DNA from: Desulfosporosinus meridiei DSM 13257
GTDB lineage: Bacteria; Bacillota; Desulfitobacteriia; Desulfitobacteriales; Desulfitobacteriaceae
Direction of reading: 5' to 3'
DNA length: 64,000 bases
NCBI RefSeq assembly: GCF_000231385.2
Contig: NC_018515.1
Location: forward strand, 2,190,501-2,254,500
In this document: piece after piece, positions 44,854 through 53,749 of the stretch
Position numbering within the stretch: the stretch's first letter is position 1
Layout: each line of letters begins with the position of its first letter
Notes under the pieces: generated by a model
Told to the model about the DNA's origin: nothing
Databases searched by the model: none
Seen by the model: the letters and a program-made list of their open reading frames with translations, nothing else
Translations under genes and position numbers: made by a program

Positions 44854-46239
44854 ATGTCAACAAATACAGAAGCTGCAACTGCTACGCAGATCCAACATAC
44901 CGGTGTGGATGAATCACTAATTCCCAAAACCCTAGAGGGTAGAACAGTAGGCCCCATAGACTATATGTTTATGTGGATTGGAGACGGTGTTAATTTAGGT
45001 AATATGACCCTGGGAGCCAGTTTGGTTGTTGCCGGAATTGCGACTCTAAATCTATTTCAGACATTTGCAGCAGCTATTATTGCCATTGGAATTATTTCAA
45101 CTATTTTTGCTCTAAACGATCGGCTTGGCTACAGAACAGGGATACCTTATGTTGTCCAGCTGAGAATGTCTTTTGGAATCAAAGGTTCAGTTATCTCATC
45201 CCTTTTGCGTGGAATCCCCGCCATTGTCTGGTACGGCTTTCAAAGCTGGATCGGCGGTACTGCCTTAAACGAAATTGCCAAGGTATTTACAGGCGGTGCC
45301 TTTGATAATGTTGCAGTTTGCTTTGTAGTACTTCAATTAGTTCAAATCGGACTTTCCTTGTATGGCTTCCATGCCATTAAATGGGTAGAATCCCTTACTT
45401 CAATTGTTATTATGCTCGCTCTTGTTTATGTGTTTGGTGTTCTTCTGACATCTCATAGTGCGGTAATTGCTGAAAAATGGGTACATGCCAAAGGCTCATG
45501 GGGCTTGCCGTTCTTTGCCTTCATTATGATGTTTATGGGGAACTACGCAGCCATCTTCTTAAGTGCTGCAGACTATTCGAGAGAATTAAAAGCAGGGATA
45601 AGCGACGGAAAACGCGGATTCTTGTACTTCCTTCCTATATTAATAGCCTACGGCTTCGTACTGGCAATTGGTGCAATGCTTGCTTCTGCAACGGGGATAT
45701 CTAATCCAGTGAAAGCCTTTGCAATCGTAGTCGATAATTCTTACATTACAGTCTTTGTATCGGCCTTTATTGTTATGGGTGCTATTGCAGTTAACATGGT
45801 TGCCAATATTATTCCGCCTACCTATGTTATCACTCTAATTACAAAGCTTAAGTACAAAGTGGCAGTTACAATAACCGGATTACTTGCGTTAGGTTCCTTC
45901 CCCTGGGTTCTTGTTCAGGATTCGTCGGCAAAAGGACTGGGTATGTTCATCCTGATATATTCCGCATTTTTAGGCCCCATTGTTTCAATTCTATTAATTG
46001 ATTACTATGTCTTCAGAAAGCAAAAAGTAGATATTGTTGATCTGTACAAAGAAAACGGCCCTTATTCAGGATATAATCCGGCAGCAGTGCTGGCCATGCT
46101 GATTGGTGCAGCGGCAGCTTTTACCAAAGTAGAGCTGGCTTGGATTATCGGGTTGGTCGTGGCCGGGATCTCCTATTATCTTTTGACTAAGTTTGCCTTT
46201 AAAGATTCAAAGTTTAAAAAGGGTACGATCTTTGAATAA
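44854..46239 (+). CDS. NCS1-family allantoin/nucleobase permease
   Basis: 461 residues, about twelve membrane segments. NCS1 signatures include WIGDGVNLGNMTLGASLV (TM1), GIPAIVWYGFQSWIGG (TM3) and MGNYAAIFLSAADYSREL. The family takes up allantoin, hydantoin, uracil or cytosine with a cation. The position between allantoinases and the lyase supports allantoin (PucI-like). Last gene of the plus-strand run; a terminator follows. Confidence 0.86.
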   Translation: MSTNTEAATATQIQHTGVDESLIPKTLEGRTVGPIDYMFMWIGDGVNLGNMTLGASLVVAGIATLNLFQTFAAAIIAIGIISTIFALNDRLGYRTGIPYVVQLRMSFGIKGSVISSLLRGIPAIVWYGFQSWIGGTALNEIAKVFTGGAFDNVAVCFVVLQLVQIGLSLYGFHAIKWVESLTSIVIMLALVYVFGVLLTSHSAVIAEKWVHAKGSWGLPFFAFIMMFMGNYAAIFLSAADYSRELKAGISDGKRGFLYFLPILIAYGFVLAIGAMLASATGISNPVKAFAIVVDNSYITVFVSAFIVMGAIAVNMVANIIPPTYVITLITKLKYKVAVTITGLLALGSFPWVLVQDSSAKGLGMFILIYSAFLGPIVSILLIDYYVFRKQKVDIVDLYKENGPYSGYNPAAVLAMLIGAAAAFTKVELAWIIGLVVAGISYYLLTKFAFKDSKFKKGTIFE

Positions 46240-46264
46240 ATTTCCTTCTGAAAGTTAAAGATTG

Positions 46265-46304
46265 AAAAGGCATTTCACAAACAAGTAAGGGAAATGCCTT
46301 TTTA
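46265..46304. terminator. Terminator between the permease and ureidoglycolate lyase genes
   Basis: Arms aaaggcatttc and gaaatgccttt, 14-base loop, T run on the plus strand and A run on the other side, so it may work for both convergent genes. Confidence 0.85.
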
Positions 46305-46384
46305 TACAATGGAGCTTGGTTGCGGAGGAGAGCCGTCCACTGTCATAGATAGTCAGTAAGAACTGTTCCCCCTGTTTAACTGAA

Positions 46385-46906
46385 TTAGAGTTGAATCTCA
46401 AAAGTTACCCCAAGATCGCGGATTTGACAATCCCCATCGTAGAGAGGCTCAATGGAATCAGCGGTGGTTTCTTTACGGGTTGCTAAAATATAGCCAAAGG
46501 ACTCTTCAAGCGGGAGAATTGTGCCATGCCAAACGCCACGGTGGATGACAAAGGCCGTATAACTTTCCAGTAAAAAGCAGCGTACTGAATCTGGTGAGGG
46601 CAGAGCTTCCAGGTCATTAGGGTCTGTGGCGGGAGCAACACTTATGATAGCAGGGCCGCCATAGAGGGGGAAGAACCCTTGGGTGACTTTTAAATGGCGT
46701 TCCAAGGCTGAAAACTTAAATTCCTTTCGTTTAAGTAAAGCATACACGAATTCGGCTGAGCCATCATCCACCTCAAAAGGGATTCGGTCGGCAAAAATTG
46801 GAGGTGTAGTCTTAATAGGAGGAATTCCCGGCTCACGCATCAGCAGATGACCATAAGGTGCAAAGGCTTCTTTAGTAAAGGGTTCGACTTTAATGATACG
46901 ATTCAT
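46385..46906 (-). CDS. allA: Ureidoglycolate lyase
   Basis: 173 residues from ATG 46906, with aaagggg about 11 bases upstream; a longer frame to 46969 adds residues without a site. The cupin-like AllA fold is shown by VEPFTKEAFAPYGHLL at the start, RHLKVTQGFFPLYGG, SYTAFVIHRGVWHG and the final DLGVTFEIQL-like end. The enzyme splits ureidoglycolate into glyoxylate and urea, the last carbon step of the pathway. It is the only gene of the locus on the minus strand. Confidence 0.87.
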   Translation of the reverse strand: MNRIIKVEPFTKEAFAPYGHLLMREPGIPPIKTTPPIFADRIPFEVDDGSAEFVYALLKRKEFKFSALERHLKVTQGFFPLYGGPAIISVAPATDPNDLEALPSPDSVRCFLLESYTAFVIHRGVWHGTILPLEESFGYILATRKETTADSIEPLYDGDCQIRDLGVTFEIQL

Positions 46907-47206
46907 ATTGAAAATGTCCCCTTTCAGTTTTGGTTCACAGTAGTTCTGATTCAATCTATAATTACTCATTCCCGTGCTTTTATCCTTTTACTACTATTGA
47001 TGATGGTCAGGCTGTTCATTTATCCTAATTTCCTAACTCGGATTCATCCCAAAAATCTAGCAGCCTGATTTAAGGTTAATGGTTTATCCAAGATTGATAT
47101 TTATTTGGGTTCCCATTTGACCATTTATTCTAAAGGTTGCCTTAAGCAAAGTGACGAATATATGACAATAGTCAAAATCTTGTTAATTTGAAAGGAGAAG
47201 TTATCT
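46907..47206. other. Divergent spacer of the allA/allE genes
   Basis: 300 AT-rich bases that should carry the promoters for both directions and perhaps the PucR site. I see no -35/-10 pair or repeat strong enough to name. Confidence 0.45.
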
Positions 47207-47968
47207 ATGGGTTATCCAAATGATCTTTTAGCTACGAGGGCAATAGTCAAACATGGCAGATATGCATTGATTCCACCGGAAGGGCGTGTGAAAAACGTCA
47301 TTCCTAATTTAGAGAATTGTAATACAAGTATAATTGCCTCTCCCGAGTTAGGGCCGAAGTTTGCAATGTATACTGTTGAAGTATTACCAAATGGCGGCAC
47401 AACCACTGATTTCAAAGAAGAGGGGATTGAAACATTCGTTTATTGTATGGGAGGAGCAGGAACCGTAACTGTTGAGGGCAAGACTTATGAACTTACGGAT
47501 GGCGGCTTTGTTTTTGCACCTGCCTCATTAGGAGTAGGACTGAAAAATTCAAGCAACGAACCATGGAAACTTCTTCTTTATAAACAACGTTATCGACCAT
47601 TAGTGGGTTATGAAGCTAGAATTGTTGTAGGCAACTTAAATGATATCCCTGATGAAGCTTATGATGGTATGGAAAATGTTCGTATTAAAAACGTGCTACC
47701 TACTGAATTGGGCTTTGATGTTAATTTTCATACGCTTAGTTTTTATCCTGGCGGGTGTCATCCTTTCGTAGAAACCCACGTTCAGGAACATGGCCTGTAT
47801 TTTCTAGAGGGTGAGGGAGTTTATTTGATTGACGATAAATGGCTTCCTGTGAAAACAGAGGATTTCATCTGGTTTGGTCCGTATGTCCCTCAAGCCTACT
47901 ATGGTGCGGGAAGAAAACCTTCCACTTATATTTATACTAAAGATTGCAATCGGGACATTGAGCTGTAA
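47207..47968 (+). CDS. allE: (S)-ureidoglycine aminohydrolase
   Basis: 253 residues, two cupin domains in tandem as in AllE/YlbA. The first contains EEGIETFVYCMGGAGTVTVEG, the second GGCHPFVETHVQEHGLYFLEG with the metal-binding His/Glu set. The enzyme removes ammonia from ureidoglycine and gives ureidoglycolate for AllA. ATG follows aaaggagaa. A perfect terminator follows. Confidence 0.88.
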   Translation: MGYPNDLLATRAIVKHGRYALIPPEGRVKNVIPNLENCNTSIIASPELGPKFAMYTVEVLPNGGTTTDFKEEGIETFVYCMGGAGTVTVEGKTYELTDGGFVFAPASLGVGLKNSSNEPWKLLLYKQRYRPLVGYEARIVVGNLNDIPDEAYDGMENVRIKNVLPTELGFDVNFHTLSFYPGGCHPFVETHVQEHGLYFLEGEGVYLIDDKWLPVKTEDFIWFGPYVPQAYYGAGRKPSTYIYTKDCNRDIEL

Positions 47969-47985
47969 AATAGAATTACGAATTA

Positions 47986-48022
47986 AAATACGAGGTTCGA
48001 AACTTAATCGAACCTCGTATTT
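47986..48022 (+). terminator. Rho-independent terminator after allE
   Basis: Perfect 15-base arms (aaatacgaggttcga and complement), seven-base loop. Confidence 0.85.
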
Positions 48023-48106
48023 CAAAACACTCTTATATTATTTAAGGCATATTGAAATCTGCAGTTTGAAAAATCGAACCTTATAGATAACAAGGGGGGT
48101 ATCACA

Positions 48107-49777
48107 CTGGAAATCACGGTAAAAGATGCCATGAAAATTGGCCCCTTAAGCACATCTGAAATTGTGGCCGGTTATCAAACGTTAGAAAATGTTGTCAAAG
48201 GCGTAACTATAATGGAAGCACCTGATATTGTAAATTGGCTGGCTGGTGGAGAGCTGCTTCTTACCAGTTTGTATGCCGCGCCTGCCGGAACCTTGAACTA
48301 TAAAGATTTTGTAAGAAAGCTCGCTGAGAAAGGCGTAGCAGCCATAGCCATTAAAGTTGGTCGGTTTGTGGAACGAATTCCAGAGGATATGATCGAAGCA
48401 GCTAATCAATACGGCTTACCTATTATTGAGCTTGATGCTAATGTGCGATTTGTGGATGTCATGTATCCTATCATGGCTGAACTCTTTAATAATCAAGTCG
48501 TTAAATTAAATTACTACAAAATTATTCAGGAGCGTTTTACAGCCTTAGCATTACACTGTCTAGGGTTAGAAAAGATTATTAGAACTCTTGAAGATTTAAT
48601 CGGAAATCCCGTTGCGGTTTATGATCGCAATTTTAAAAGCATGAGTACAACTACTCCTCAGATTGAAAAATTTATCGAGATTGCAGATTTATTTCAAAAG
48701 GAAAGCTTGAATGAAAAACTATCCTTCTATCGTCAGATGGTACGATTTCCGGATCTTGGCGAAGAACCCGTTCCTCAGGTTGTAGTACCAATACGGGCAT
48801 TTAATCAAGTAAAAGCCTATCTCACCGTAGTAGAGAAGAATAAACGACTCCAAGAGATGGATTTAATTTGTTTAGAACATGCCGCTACTGTTGTTACTCT
48901 TGATTTAGTGAAGAAAGTAGCTGTACAGGAAGTTGAACAGAAATTTCAGAATGACCTGTTAGAAAATCTAATAACAGGAAATACAGCGCTTAATAATACT
49001 CTGGAAAGGGCTGCCTTAATCGGATGGGATTTAACTAAGTCCTATACGATTGTCCTTTTTGATATTGATAACATCGACGGGATTTTAGCGAATACTAAGG
49101 AGAGCCCGGATAAAATGTATTTGCAAGAGTTAAAATCTGACGTCGTTTCCATAATTACTAATGCTGTTAGAAGACACACAAAGAATTTTATCCTCGGGAC
49201 GAAAAATGATGCGATTATTTTGCTTTGGCCCTCGCCTGAAGTTTACAATGGCCTCCTAGATCAGATCAAGAAGACAGGGAAAGAGATCCAGGAACAAATT
49301 AAAAAGAAAGTTAAATCTGTTTCCGTTGCCATTGGAATTGGAGATGTTGCTCTAAAAGTTGACGAAATCCCTAGGAGTTTTAAAGAAGCACGAGATGCAA
49401 TTACCTTTGGTCGAATGATTCAAGGTCAACATGTTATCGAAGCTTTCTCTGAATTGGGTGTGTTTCGGATTTTGTGTAAGTTTGCGGAGAGAAATGAATT
49501 ACATAGTTTTGTCCCGAAGCAACTGCTTGTTTTAATGGAGCATGATAAAACCAATGAAGCAGACCTCCTGAAAACTCTAGAAATTTTCTTAGACTGTAAT
49601 GGGAATGCCAGTAAAGCTGCCAAAAAACTTTTTATACATTATAAAACAATACTTTATCGACTAGAAAGGATTAAAGAAATTACCGGTATGGATTTAGAAA
49701 CTAATGAACATCGCTTGGAAATTGAGATGGGCTTGAAAATAATCCGCCTGCTAGGAAATGAACATAATAATTTTTAA
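48107..49777 (+). CDS. PucR-family regulator of purine catabolism
   Basis: 556 residues when started at CTG 48107. The in-frame ATG at 48131 would remove the beginning of the conserved PucR start (EITVKDAMKIGPL), and the ribosome-binding site aaggggggt lies eight bases before the CTG. The N-terminal PucR ligand domain covers about residues 1-130, then a GGDEF-like/CdaR middle region and a C-terminal helix-turn-helix (CNGNASKAAKKLFIHYKTIL). PucR-type proteins activate allantoin/purine genes in response to a pathway intermediate. It should control this locus. Confidence 0.85.
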   Translation: MEITVKDAMKIGPLSTSEIVAGYQTLENVVKGVTIMEAPDIVNWLAGGELLLTSLYAAPAGTLNYKDFVRKLAEKGVAAIAIKVGRFVERIPEDMIEAANQYGLPIIELDANVRFVDVMYPIMAELFNNQVVKLNYYKIIQERFTALALHCLGLEKIIRTLEDLIGNPVAVYDRNFKSMSTTTPQIEKFIEIADLFQKESLNEKLSFYRQMVRFPDLGEEPVPQVVVPIRAFNQVKAYLTVVEKNKRLQEMDLICLEHAATVVTLDLVKKVAVQEVEQKFQNDLLENLITGNTALNNTLERAALIGWDLTKSYTIVLFDIDNIDGILANTKESPDKMYLQELKSDVVSIITNAVRRHTKNFILGTKNDAIILLWPSPEVYNGLLDQIKKTGKEIQEQIKKKVKSVSVAIGIGDVALKVDEIPRSFKEARDAITFGRMIQGQHVIEAFSELGVFRILCKFAERNELHSFVPKQLLVLMEHDKTNEADLLKTLEIFLDCNGNASKAAKKLFIHYKTILYRLERIKEITGMDLETNEHRLEIEMGLKIIRLLGNEHNNF

Positions 49778-49884
49778 CATGTAGGATTTGACAATAGCCT
49801 TTGAATAATCTTAATTTAAAAACTTCAAAAGTCAGCACAGGTAATACGAATTGAAATAATTAAGTAATGAATCTTTCCTTGTTC

Positions 49885-49912
49885 TGAGCATCGAACGATG
49901 CTCATTTTTTTT
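49885..49912 (+). terminator. Rho-independent terminator after the PucR gene
   Basis: gagcatc-gaac-gatgctc followed by attttttt. Confidence 0.92.
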
Positions 49913-50032
49913 AGTGGTAGCTGGGAGATCTAATCAAAATTATAATATGAAATTACTGATTAAAAGCTATCAGGATACACAAACTATCATGGTGATAAAA
50001 AAGTTCAAGCTTTACTAATGAAAGGAAAAAAT

Positions 50033-50422
50033 ATGGAAGTGAGTAAAAAGACCAACAACTTCATCGATGAGTACATTTTGAAATTTCCAGTTGATATCCA
50101 GGAGATACTTAAGTCTTTAAGAGACGTTATTAAGAAATCTGCACCAGATGCACATGAAAAGATAAGTTATCAAATGCCTACTTTTGATTTGCATGGAAAC
50201 TTAGTGCATTTTGCTGCTTATAAAAATCATATTGGATTTTATCCAACTCCCAGTGGAATTGAGGCTTTCAAAGTTGAATTGTCGGAGTATAAAGGGGCAA
50301 AAGGTTCTGTACAATTTCCCATCGCCGAGCCACTACCCTTTGATTTGATAAGCAGAATTGTCAAGTTTAGAGTTGCCGAAAATATAAAACAGTGGGAAGA
50401 CAAATCGAAGAAAAAACGATAA
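50033..50422 (+). CDS. DUF1801 (YdhG-like) protein
   Basis: 129 residues from ATG 50033, seven bases after gaaagga; an in-frame ATG at 50018 lies before that site. The YdhG/DUF1801 pattern is seen: FIDEYILKFPVDIQEILKSLRDVIKKSAPDAHEKISYQMPTF-like region in pieces, then YKNHIGFYPTPSGIEAF and YKGAKGSVQFPIAEPLP. The fold resembles the frataxin-like iron chaperone in Bacillus, but function is unproven. It stands alone. Confidence 0.82.
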   Translation: MEVSKKTNNFIDEYILKFPVDIQEILKSLRDVIKKSAPDAHEKISYQMPTFDLHGNLVHFAAYKNHIGFYPTPSGIEAFKVELSEYKGAKGSVQFPIAEPLPFDLISRIVKFRVAENIKQWEDKSKKKR

Positions 50423-50570
50423 TCATAAAGCTATGATAAATATTTTTTGAATACTATAAGTATTTCCTTTTTTGTGGAAGGATTTATGATAATTAGCCAG
50501 AATTGATAAAATAGCAACAATTAAAATGTCTATGGGCTGATTCTCAGGAAATATGGAGGGAAAGTGTAAA

Positions 50571-50834
50571 ATGAATGAAGATGTTGCGATTATAGAAGGA
50601 GTTTATGATATCGCTTCACCTGAAGTGCCGGCTTCTCTTCATAGATGGGGAAGGAAAGTATGGCTTCGTGACATAGAGATTGGAGCTAAGGGAAAGCTCC
50701 TATTCTATGATGAAGATGGAGTGTGTAAGATTACGACTCTTAGTCGAATTACCGATATTACTAAAACTCCTGAGGGGATAGGAATATATACTCAATGTAG
50801 TATTTATAAACTTAAGATGTTAAATAAATCCTAA
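50571..50834 (+). CDS. Hypothetical protein of 87 residues
   Basis: From ATG 50571 with a good ggaggga site; a start at 50553 is inside that site. Sequence is acidic at the start (MNEDVAIIEGVYDIASPEV) and then a beta-rich part (KVWLRDIEIGAKGKLLFYDED). I do not recognise the family. A terminator follows. Confidence 0.65.
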   Translation: MNEDVAIIEGVYDIASPEVPASLHRWGRKVWLRDIEIGAKGKLLFYDEDGVCKITTLSRITDITKTPEGIGIYTQCSIYKLKMLNKS

Positions 50835-50886
50835 ATAGGTTTTATTACCTTAAAAAATAATAGTCAATAGGTTTTTAAAGATAAAG

Positions 50887-50918
50887 CAGTGTCCGATAAT
50901 CATCTGATACTGTTTTTT
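50887..50918 (+). terminator. Rho-independent terminator after the 87-residue gene
   Basis: cagtgtccgat pairs with atctgatactg with one mismatch and one G-T pair, followed by tttttt. Confidence 0.8.
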
Positions 50919-51106
50919 GCTATTTTTTCTTAAATACGAACCCCAATATAAGTATAAAATGAAGAGAAAAGATGAAATTTAATTGACGTTTACCAAAAGA
51001 GGAAATAATAACCTAAAGAGTTAGCAAAAACTCAAGTATAAATAATATTATATGAATAATTAAAGTGATGTTAATCTTTAATGCTAAAAATGGATTAATC
51101 TACAAA

Positions 51107-51135
51107 TTGACGCTACATTTTTGTCATGCTACGAT
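51107..51135 (+). promoter_or_regulatory. Promoter candidate of the TasA/SipW operon
   Basis: ttgacg (51107-51112) and tacgat (51130-51135) with 17 bases between. The start codon of the first gene is about 90 bases further. Confidence 0.55.
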
Positions 51136-51226
51136 ATCAATGCAATAGGAACTTCTGCAAAGTGAAGTTTAAATCGCAAATTTCTATCAAACCTATTTAA
51201 TTATCTCTGGCTTAATGAGGTGATAT

Positions 51227-52189
51227 ATGAAAAAGTTTGCATTCTTATTAGCATTAGTTTTAATTATGGTTAGTTCAATTGCAGCAGGGACTTTGGCTAT
51301 GTACAACGTTTCTATTGATACCTTAGCTAAAGGAAGTGTGGTTGCCAAAGAGTTCATTTTTGTTGGGGAAGGAACAGACAGCTTTCAGGAGGGACTAAAG
51401 ATTGCTCCTTCAGAGACAGCCCAATGGCAGTTTAAGGTTAAAAACTATGAAAACCATATTGTCTCTGAAACGGATATCTATTATAAATTAACTTTTAATG
51501 TACAGGCTTTGCCGGGTAAAGCTGCCATAGAACCTTTGACTGTCACAGTTAAGGATCTCAATGGCACAGTGCTTAACAGTGTTACAGGAGTTGGGACTTT
51601 TGATGTTTTAGGTCAATTTTCACTTGCTGTGAATGGTCAAGAACGGGACTTCTTAGTGGAAGTGAACTGGCCGACAGAAGGGACTTCTGACATTAATTAT
51701 GCCGGTATCAACTATGGTTCAATGATCAACGTAGATGCTATTGCCTCCCAAATTCCGTTAAAAGCTACTGACCCGGATCCAGTTGATCCACCCCAAGTCA
51801 GCGTCCGTTATGAAACCACAGTTCCGTGGCAAAATGGACAAAGTGGCAATTACCAATACGAATATAAGGTAACAATCACTAATAATTCTACAGAGCCTAT
51901 TTACAATTGGAGTATAGCCTTTAACCTCCCCACAGATAAACTGACCAGTGCTTGGAGCAATGCCAACCTGGTATCTGATACACCAAAGGGATACTACAAA
52001 TTCCTCAATCCCGGCTATAATAACCAATTAACAGATAGTATATTGCCTGGGAAAAGCGTATCCTTCCGAGGCCCTGCTAAAGGAATGGGCACTGAAGCAA
52101 TTCGTTCCGTCATTGTAGGTGGAAGCAATATAACTGATTTAACAAACGTAGATTTATTATGTCAATTTGGAAAGGCGTCTCTAAATTAG
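51227..52189 (+). CDS. TasA-like secreted protein with a CBM2-like C-terminal domain
   Basis: 320 residues. The N-terminal signal (residues 1-26) has the SipW-type form: charged start, hydrophobic stretch, then AGTLAMYN and the KGSVVAKEF start of the mature part. Residues about 30-185 are a TasA/camelysin-like beta domain (IAPSETAQWQFKVKNYE, then NWPTEGTSDINYAG). After a Pro/Asp linker (ATDPDPVDPPQ) comes a second beta domain (about 200-315) with KVTITNNSTEPIYNWSIAF, a pattern like cellulose-binding CBM2. It could be a matrix fibre or minor subunit that also sticks to polysaccharide. First gene of the operon. Confidence 0.75.
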   Translation: MKKFAFLLALVLIMVSSIAAGTLAMYNVSIDTLAKGSVVAKEFIFVGEGTDSFQEGLKIAPSETAQWQFKVKNYENHIVSETDIYYKLTFNVQALPGKAAIEPLTVTVKDLNGTVLNSVTGVGTFDVLGQFSLAVNGQERDFLVEVNWPTEGTSDINYAGINYGSMINVDAIASQIPLKATDPDPVDPPQVSVRYETTVPWQNGQSGNYQYEYKVTITNNSTEPIYNWSIAFNLPTDKLTSAWSNANLVSDTPKGYYKFLNPGYNNQLTDSILPGKSVSFRGPAKGMGTEAIRSVIVGGSNITDLTNVDLLCQFGKASLN

Positions 52190-52230
52190 AGGCCTTATTA
52201 AATCTCTCAATTATGCTGAGGAGGGAGGAT

Positions 52231-52371
52231 ATGAGAAAAAAGGTTCTTTTGATTCTTGCCTTAAGTGCTGTACTGTTTGTTTCTCTTACCGTTGGTACTC
52301 TATCCAGCTATACATCGGTTTCAAGCTTCGGTATCAGCATTTATTCGGATTTAGATAAAGCCAAGAACTAA
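52231..52371 (+). CDS. 46-residue mini-protein with a SipW-type signal
   Basis: From ATG 52231, with aggaggga just upstream. Almost the whole protein is a signal sequence: MRKKVLLILALSAVLFVSLT, then VGTLSSYTSV, and a short tail (YSDLDKAKN). The pattern matches the signal of its two neighbours, but the mature part would be about 20 residues. It could be a fibre-related peptide, a signal or the remnant of a TasA gene. It is in the same orientation and spacing as the genes on both sides. Confidence 0.6.
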   Translation: MRKKVLLILALSAVLFVSLTVGTLSSYTSVSSFGISIYSDLDKAKN

Positions 52372-52425
52372 ATTTTGAAATTTTGTTAAGTATCTTAAAC
52401 CAAATTTATAATTGGAGGTTAAATA

Positions 52426-52956
52426 ATGAAAAAGGCACTAACAACTATTGCACTTGTACTGATTTTATCAACATCTGTGATCGCAGGGACTCTAGCAATG
52501 TATACTACAACTATTGATAATGTTGCTGAAGGCAGCGTTGTTGCTAAAGAATTTGTCTTAGTAGAAGGAGGTACGGATACCTTTGAGAAAAATGTAAAAA
52601 TTGCTCCGGCTGAAACAGTGGATTGGCAGTTTAGTGTGAAAAACTATGATGGCGCGATAATAAGTGAGACAGCGATGGATGTCAATTATACTGTTGATGT
52701 TGTTGCAGAAGATGGAAAAAGCGTGATTGCGCCCTTAGAAGTAAGTATCAAAGATGCCGATGGTCAAGTTGTTGGAGGTTTAACTTCGAACGGTAAAATT
52801 GAATTCTCTGACGAATTCGCCTTGAATACAAGTGGTCAGGAAAAAGTTTATACTGTATCTTTAAACTGGCCAAGTAATGATAATGCTGATAAAACTTATG
52901 CAGGAGCTGATTATGGTACAGCTGTTAAAGTGTCAGTGACAGGAACTCAAAAGTAA
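52426..52956 (+). CDS. TasA/camelysin-like secreted protein
   Basis: 176 residues. SipW-type signal at residues 1-26 (AGTLAMYT after the hydrophobic stretch, then EGSVVAKEF). The mature part is one TasA-like beta domain with IAPAETVDWQFSVKNYD and LNWPSNDNADKTYAG, closely like the first gene, but without the added C-terminal domain. The most likely main fibre subunit or matrix protein. ggagg lies eight bases before the ATG. Confidence 0.78.
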   Translation: MKKALTTIALVLILSTSVIAGTLAMYTTTIDNVAEGSVVAKEFVLVEGGTDTFEKNVKIAPAETVDWQFSVKNYDGAIISETAMDVNYTVDVVAEDGKSVIAPLEVSIKDADGQVVGGLTSNGKIEFSDEFALNTSGQEKVYTVSLNWPSNDNADKTYAGADYGTAVKVSVTGTQK

Positions 52957-53012
52957 CCTGCCTGTGGTAGGCGTGTAAAGAAATTTATGACTGAGTATAG
53001 AGAAATAAAGAT

Positions 53013-53063
53013 CCAAAGAGAAACAGAGTACGACTATATAAATCGTGCTCTGTTTCTCTTTGG
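53013..53063 (+). terminator. Hairpin after the second TasA-like gene
   Basis: ccaaagagaaacagag and its complement with a few mismatches near the loop; the following tttctct is a poor T run. It may stop most transcripts or set the level of the downstream genes. Confidence 0.7.
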
Positions 53064-53133
53064 TTTCTCTAGTCCATAGCTCTGATTTTTTACTTGAGGA
53101 TAGGGCATAATAGGTGAAAGAGGGTTGAAATTT

Positions 53134-53679
53134 ATGACGCCTACAAAGTATACGACACAAGAACAAATAGAGGCAATGCGCAAAGAAATTCTCCAGGAAA
53201 AGCAGAAGCTATTAAATGTTTCGGAAAGGAAAAAATCATTCCGAGGCTGGCGTCCACAAGGAAAGCAGATTGTAAGAAGCATCAGTGGAGCTATATTTTT
53301 GGGGGTTAGTTTATTTTTAATTTGGTCGATTATATCAATTCAAATGACAAAAAGCAGGGGTGAAATCCCGAATGTCTTAGGATTTCAGCTTTTAGAAATT
53401 GAATCCGGCAGTATGGAGCCTACTCTGGAAATAGGGGCTGTAATTGTCAGTAGGAAACCTAAGGATGCTGAAAGTGCTTTAAGAGTAAATGACATTGTTA
53501 CCTTCAAAACCCTGTCTGAGGCTGTGGTTACCCATCGGATCGTTGAGATTATTGATAATGAAAATGGCAGCAAAGCTTATCGCACGAAGGGAGATAATCC
53601 TAAAAATTCAGTCGACCAGGAACTTCTTAGTCCAAACAGGGTGATCGGAGTGTTTGTTGCTAAATTACCCTTAACATAA
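53134..53679 (+). CDS. sipW: SipW-type signal peptidase I
   Basis: 181 residues from ATG 53134, nine bases after gaaagaggg; an in-frame TTG at 53125 abuts the site. A cytoplasmic N-terminal 45 residues precedes one membrane segment at about 47-68. The catalytic serine is Ser93 in ESGSMEP, and the second residue is His134 in VTHRIVEI in place of the Lys of ordinary type I enzymes, with Asp154 in KGDNPKN. This Ser/His form is the ER/archaeal or SipW type that cleaves TasA-like proteins. It has no clear second membrane segment, unlike Bacillus SipW. Confidence 0.87.
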   Translation: MTPTKYTTQEQIEAMRKEILQEKQKLLNVSERKKSFRGWRPQGKQIVRSISGAIFLGVSLFLIWSIISIQMTKSRGEIPNVLGFQLLEIESGSMEPTLEIGAVIVSRKPKDAESALRVNDIVTFKTLSEAVVTHRIVEIIDNENGSKAYRTKGDNPKNSVDQELLSPNRVIGVFVAKLPLT

Positions 53680-53749
53680 AAGTTTGTTTAGTATCTGTCA
53701 TCTACACTATATACTTACTCTCTAAGAAAATATTGATGGGAGAAGTGAC

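Larger units (their letters stand above)
50835..51226. other. Spacer with terminator and promoter; no gene seen
   Basis: About 390 bases, AT-rich. It holds a terminator for the gene to the left (50887-50918) and the promoter of the TasA-type operon (51107-51135). Nothing else is supported. Confidence 0.55.

Noticed and set aside
53125-53133. Earlier TTG start for sipW
   Set aside because: It touches the ribosome-binding site with no spacing; ATG 53134 fits.
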